From DATFTF01 sp963825175 (lineage in GTDB: Bacteria; Acidobacteriota; Thermoanaerobaculia; UBA5066; Gp7-AA6), in NCBI GenBank assembly GCA_963825175.1, contig CAWGSA010000001.1, forward strand, positions 186,001 to 250,000: DNA of 64,000 bases. Reading direction: 5' to 3'. Of the stretch, positions 60,830-64,000 are shown one piece after another (position 1 is the stretch's first letter; every line of letters starts with the position of its first letter). Position numbers and translations under genes: made by a program. The notes below the pieces were generated by a model that was not told the origin of the DNA, made no database searches, and saw only the letters and a list, made by a program, of their open reading frames with translations.

Positions 60830-61594
60830 ATGCTCCGGGTCCGGTTGATCGCGGCGGCCGTGTCGACGCTGGTGTGGGCGTCGTATGTCGCGATCGTGAT
60901 CGCATGGACGCCGCTGGTCCTGCTCTTTCGCCTGGTCACCTTTCCCTGGGACCGCGACCGATACCGGGTGGGAAGGCTCATGCACGGCTCGGCGGCACTT
61001 GCCGCCCGGATCAACCCCTTTTGGACGTTCCGGATCGTGGATCGGGTCCATCCGGACGATCGCCACCCGTACGTGTTCGTGGCCAACCACAGCTCGTTCA
61101 CCGACATCTTCCTCGCGGCCACGCTCCCCGGAGAGCGAAAATTTCTCTCCAAGCAATCGATCTTCCGGATTCCGCTTCTGGGCTGGCAGATGCGCGTCGC
61201 CGGCGACGTCCCCCTGGTGCGGGGCAACCGGGAGAGTGCGCGGCGGGCCATGGAGGAGATGCGCCGGACCCTGGGCCGGCGCGTCTCGGTGATCTTCTTT
61301 CCGGAGGGCACGCGCAGTGCGGACGGATCGCTCGGCGAGTTTCGCGAGGGAGCCTTCCGGCTGGCCATCGAAGCGGGCGTGGACGTCCTGCCGCTGGCGA
61401 TCGTGGGAGCCGCCGGCAGCCTTCCCAAGCATTCGTACGTGTTCCGACCGGCCGCGGCCACGCTCTTCGTCCTGCCACCCGAGCCGACGGCGGGCCTGAC
61501 GCCCGCGGACGCTCCGGGGCTCGCGCAGAAGGTGCGCGGACGGATCGCCGAGGCGATCCTCGGAGAACGCGCTGCAGCTACGGTTCCTTGGTAG
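60830..61594 (+). CDS. 1-acyl-sn-glycerol-3-phosphate acyltransferase (PlsC-like)
   Basis: 254 aa with an N-terminal helix (LIAAAVSTLVWASYVAIVIA) and the PlsC motifs: block I VANHSSFTDIFL (H-x4-D), block III VIFFPEGTRSADG and the Pro block LPLAIVGAAG. It should place an acyl chain on the sn-2 position of lysophosphatidic acid in phospholipid synthesis; a related role on ornithine lipids is possible. The ATG at 60830 has a weak ribosome site. Its 3' end overlaps the converging ChaN gene by 17 nt. Confidence 0.87.
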   Translation: MLRVRLIAAAVSTLVWASYVAIVIAWTPLVLLFRLVTFPWDRDRYRVGRLMHGSAALAARINPFWTFRIVDRVHPDDRHPYVFVANHSSFTDIFLAATLPGERKFLSKQSIFRIPLLGWQMRVAGDVPLVRGNRESARRAMEEMRRTLGRRVSVIFFPEGTRSADGSLGEFREGAFRLAIEAGVDVLPLAIVGAAGSLPKHSYVFRPAAATLFVLPPEPTAGLTPADAPGLAQKVRGRIAEAILGERAAATVPW

Positions 61595-62810
61595 GAGCCT
61601 GTCTTCGGAAGAGCAGATCGACATCGATCGCCTTGCCCCCGCGCTTCACCGCAAGACGCCCGGAATCGCCCCAGCTCTTGCCGGCCACCCAGCGGTTGAG
61701 CGCCTCACGGTCCGGCACCGGCGTGGCGTCGGCCGACACCAGCACGTCGCCGACCTTCACGCCGTCGCGCTCCGCAACGGAGTCTTTCTCCACGTGGATC
61801 ACGGTCAAGGGCTTGCCCCCTTCGCCGCCGGTCACTGAGAGGCCCGGAGCCGGATAGACCGGATCGCTCTCTGCCGGTACGCCCCAGACGAAGTCCGCGA
61901 GCGAAGCCTGCACCCGGGCCACCGGCTTGCCCTTGTCGTCGCGGACGGGCACCGGCACGAGCGAGGCCATTTTCCCCGAGAAGATCTGCGCGGCCTGCCT
62001 TTGGGCCCCGAGGCCGTAGCGCACATGGCCCGAGCCGATCAGCAGGACCAGGATGGCGCGTGGATCGTTCTCCAGCTTGCGCAGGGCGGCCACCGCGTTG
62101 TGGGCGAAGGTCGCATCCCAGGCGCACTGGGCGGCGAACATCCCCTTCCACTCCTCTTCGGACATCGAGGCGTGAATGCCCTCGCCTTCGAGCTCGGCCC
62201 GGAAGAGGCGCATTCCGTCGGGGCTGTCGGTATCGATCTTCGCCGGAAGGTGAGCGGCCTCGTCGGCGGACAGGCCCTGCAGGCCCTTCTTGCGGACCGC
62301 GGACACGACTTCGCGCGGCGCGTTGACCGCGACCAGAGGCAGCTGCGCTTCGCCGGCGAGGAGAAAGATGTCGCGGTAGTAATTCCAGTTGTAGCCCCAG
62401 TTCTTGTACCAGTGCGACTGATCGAGAAACTCCCTCTCCGAGACCTTTCCCGCGACCCAGAGATCGAGCGAGGGCTGAGCCTCGTAGGGATACATTTCCA
62501 ACCCGACCAACACTTTGCGGCCCGAGCGGGCCAGATCCTCCAGGACCCGCCGCTCGATCCGGTGAGACTCCATGTCGGTGTGCTCTTCGCCCAGGAAGAG
62601 AAGACGCACTTCCTTCAAGCGTTCCGGAAGATCTCCTGGAGTGCGCACCGTGCCCGTCGCCGTCTCGGTGATGCCGTCGAGCACGACCGGTGCCTCTCGA
62701 TCGCGCCTCGCCGGATCGCCGACCGGGAGGTGGAGAGGGTCTTCGGCGACGAGTATCGACGAGAAGCTCATCACGACCGTTGCAAGGAGTCCGACCTTCC
62801 GTACGAGCAT
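61578..62810 (-). CDS. ChaN-family haem/iron-regulated protein with PDZ domain
   Basis: 410 aa: a signal peptide (VGLLATVVMSFSSILVAE), then the ChaN (DUF399) domain with LLFLGEEHTDMESHRIERRV, VLVGLEMYPYEAQPSLDLWV, FLDQSHWYKNWGYNWNYYRD and LVLLIGSGHVRYGLG. A C-terminal PDZ-like domain (about 310-395) reads VEKDSVAERDGVKVGDVLVS. ChaN binds haem dimers at the outer membrane and the His in GSGHVRYG is a likely ligand. The PDZ fusion suggests substrate presentation to a protease. Long in-frame extension upstream of 62810 is non-coding in character. Confidence 0.85.
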   Translation of the reverse strand: MLVRKVGLLATVVMSFSSILVAEDPLHLPVGDPARRDREAPVVLDGITETATGTVRTPGDLPERLKEVRLLFLGEEHTDMESHRIERRVLEDLARSGRKVLVGLEMYPYEAQPSLDLWVAGKVSEREFLDQSHWYKNWGYNWNYYRDIFLLAGEAQLPLVAVNAPREVVSAVRKKGLQGLSADEAAHLPAKIDTDSPDGMRLFRAELEGEGIHASMSEEEWKGMFAAQCAWDATFAHNAVAALRKLENDPRAILVLLIGSGHVRYGLGAQRQAAQIFSGKMASLVPVPVRDDKGKPVARVQASLADFVWGVPAESDPVYPAPGLSVTGGEGGKPLTVIHVEKDSVAERDGVKVGDVLVSADATPVPDREALNRWVAGKSWGDSGRLAVKRGGKAIDVDLLFRRQAPTKEP

Positions 62811-62812
62811 CT

Positions 62813-62892
62813 GACGGGGAGACGGGGGGACTGGGAGACGGGGCGAAAGGAAGATCCTCTCCCCGTCACTCCGTCTCCCCATCACCCCGTCC
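62813..62892. repeat. Nested GACGGGG inverted repeats
   Basis: Between the GreA-domain gene and the ChaN gene lie nested arms GGGGAGACGG / CCGTCTCCCC (62816-62825 and 62871-62880) and GACGGGG / CCCCGTC (62837-62843 and 62861-62867). It looks like a small palindromic repeat or a terminator for the minus-strand GreA-domain gene; no T-run is seen. Confidence 0.45.
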
Positions 62893-62899
62893 CTCCCCC

Positions 62900-64000
62900 T
62901 CACCGCCACGCCACGATGGAAAGAACCTCCATGTCCTCGCCATGCCACCGGAAGCGGTCCCCCACGTGAAGGCCCAACAGTTCCTGGGCGAACTCGGACT
63001 GATACGAATACACCGATTGCTCCGGCTGCGAGTCCCACGGCCCCAGGATGGTCACGGACTGCTCGGAGGGGTTGCCCGATCTCTTCAGGCCGACGCGCGT
63101 CCCTACCCGCACCTCCGAAGGATCGACATGGGCGGAATCGAGAGGGCGCGCCCTGGACAACTCGTCGGCCAGCGTCGCGATCCGGGCCGACAGGTATTCG
63201 TGCCGCTGGCGCGTGGCGTGGTACTCGAAGTTTTCCGAGAGGTCTCCCAGTTCCTTGGCCGCCTGCATGGCCTTGGCGTTGGCCGGCAGCTCCACCGACT
63301 TCAAATGAAGAACCTCCTGCCGCTTCTTCTCGATCGCCTCGGGCGTCGAATAGACCCACTCCCGGGCCGGAGCGCGCAGCCCGGGAAATTTCATGAGAAG
63401 CGCCTCGCGCGCCGTTGCCCGGCGATGTTCCTCCAGCCCTCCAGCCCGATTCAGGGCTTCCAGCATCTCCCGGGCTTTCTCCTCGCCCGGCGCGAGGCGC
63501 ACCAGGGAGACGGCAAGCCCTCCGGCATCGAAGAACTCCTTGACGCGAGATCGGACCCCCGAGAACTCCTCCTGCCTCAGGGCCTCCAGCAGCGAAAAGA
63601 AGAGGCCGGGGGGAGGGTTCCCCTCGACGTGCAGCCCCTCGGCCAGCCAGACGAACGCCCGCGGAGCCATGCGCGGAGATCGAAGAATCCGCCGCGACAG
63701 GTCGGCCCGCCGCGGCTCCGACAATTCCTCGAAGATCGCGGCAAGAACGCGTTGGTCGTCTTCGCGAAGGAACTGCTCGAGGAAGATCTCGATCCAATCC
63801 TCGCGGTGCGCCCGGATCGCCTCGAGCGCTCGGATGCGTGCGGCCTGGTCGCCGATCTCGGAGAGCAGAGTCAGCGTGTTGCCCGCGGCCAGCAGCTCTT
63901 CGGCGGGATAGGCCTCGGGTTCGCCGGGAGCGAGCCTCGAGGCGATCTGCGAGAGCTCCCACGCCAGCGCCGGAGACCTGGCGGTCGCCTTCCGGGCTTG
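62900..64000 (-). CDS. Large protein with C-terminal GreA/GreB-like domain, 5' end beyond window
   Basis: The visible 366 residues run to the right edge in frame. The last ~165 residues are GreA-like: a coiled coil with AKAMQAAKELGDLSENFEYH and RIATLADELSRARPLDSAHV, then the C-terminal beta domain VRVGTRVGLKRSGNPSEQSV and FAQELLGLHVGDRF. Between the coiled coil and its start is a long helical repeat region (RIRALEAIRAHREDWIEIFL, LLEALRQEEFSGVRSRVKEF) without clear family. In true GreA the acidic tip of the coiled coil is D-x-x-E; here GDLSENFEYH carries it. It probably regulates RNA polymerase, but with an unusual extra N-terminal part. Confidence 0.8.
   Translation of the reverse strand, partial: QARKATARSPALAWELSQIASRLAPGEPEAYPAEELLAAGNTLTLLSEIGDQAARIRALEAIRAHREDWIEIFLEQFLREDDQRVLAAIFEELSEPRRADLSRRILRSPRMAPRAFVWLAEGLHVEGNPPPGLFFSLLEALRQEEFSGVRSRVKEFFDAGGLAVSLVRLAPGEEKAREMLEALNRAGGLEEHRRATAREALLMKFPGLRAPAREWVYSTPEAIEKKRQEVLHLKSVELPANAKAMQAAKELGDLSENFEYHATRQRHEYLSARIATLADELSRARPLDSAHVDPSEVRVGTRVGLKRSGNPSEQSVTILGPWDSQPEQSVYSYQSEFAQELLGLHVGDRFRWHGEDMEVLSIVAWR

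Overview
The window is high-GC (about two thirds G+C) bacterial DNA packed with short operons on both strands. The gene content points to an Acidobacteriota-like soil bacterium. It has a duplicated-orphan MacB-type permease next to a PadR regulator, two very large secreted BNR/sortilin-type propellers, a paired DUF1800/DUF1501 system, DUF885 and DUF2277 proteins, and the hopanoid side-chain genes hpnIJKL. TGA is used as an ordinary stop by many genes. No rRNA, tRNA, CRISPR array, phage or intact transposon was seen; one IS481-type transposase tail is present.

Layout. 0-9 kb: a partial gene, a 55-aa double-glycine peptide, a VanX-like dipeptidase divergent from a vanadium-haloperoxidase/PAP2-like protein, a YcaQ/AlkX-type DNA glycosylase, an EamA transporter, a GNAT acetyltransferase and small membrane or secreted proteins. 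9-19 kb: small metabolic and stress proteins, an unrecognised 649-aa secreted protein, a streptogramin-lyase-like propeller split by an in-frame TGA, and a 1282-aa seven-PAS hybrid histidine kinase. 19-27 kb: a DinB protein, a DUF885 peptidase, a second double-glycine peptide, membrane proteins and an MBL-fold lactonase-like protein. 27-30.4 kb: the ADOP permease and its PadR partner, both broken by many single-base shifts. 30.7-36.2 kb: a third double-glycine peptide and an operon of membrane protein, DUF1800, DUF1501, ECF sigma, anti-sigma and membrane protein. 36.2-43 kb: the two propellers. 43-47.7 kb: an EndoIII-like HhH-GPD protein, a cupredoxin lipoprotein, a serine/threonine dehydratase and several tiny zinc-ribbon proteins. 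48-50.6 kb: a compact redox-looking cluster (UBP zinc finger, unknown, thioredoxin-like, YceI, UBP zinc finger). 50.7-57.6 kb: a lipase-like lipoprotein, then the hopanoid operon. 57.7-64 kb: envelope proteins, a TMEM175 channel, a MerR regulator with a recognisable promoter, a PlsC acyltransferase, a ChaN-PDZ protein and the C-terminal part of a large GreA-domain protein.

The most striking observation is the thioredoxin-like gene at 49213-49785. It is open in one frame except for a single TGA at codon 33. That TGA sits where the first cysteine of a C-x-x-C redox motif belongs (TGA-Ser-Gly-Cys), and a small hairpin 16 nt downstream fits the loose bacterial SECIS rules. It is therefore a candidate selenoprotein. 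A second theme is three unlinked short genes whose N-terminal halves align without gaps over 19 residues and end in Gly-Gly; they look like an undescribed leader-peptide family.

Caution: many otherwise well-conserved genes carry one or more single-base frame changes (YCII-like, ADOP, PadR, DUF1501, ECF sigma, the lipase N-terminus). Consensus errors in the assembly are a real alternative to gene decay, and they also bear on the selenocysteine claim.
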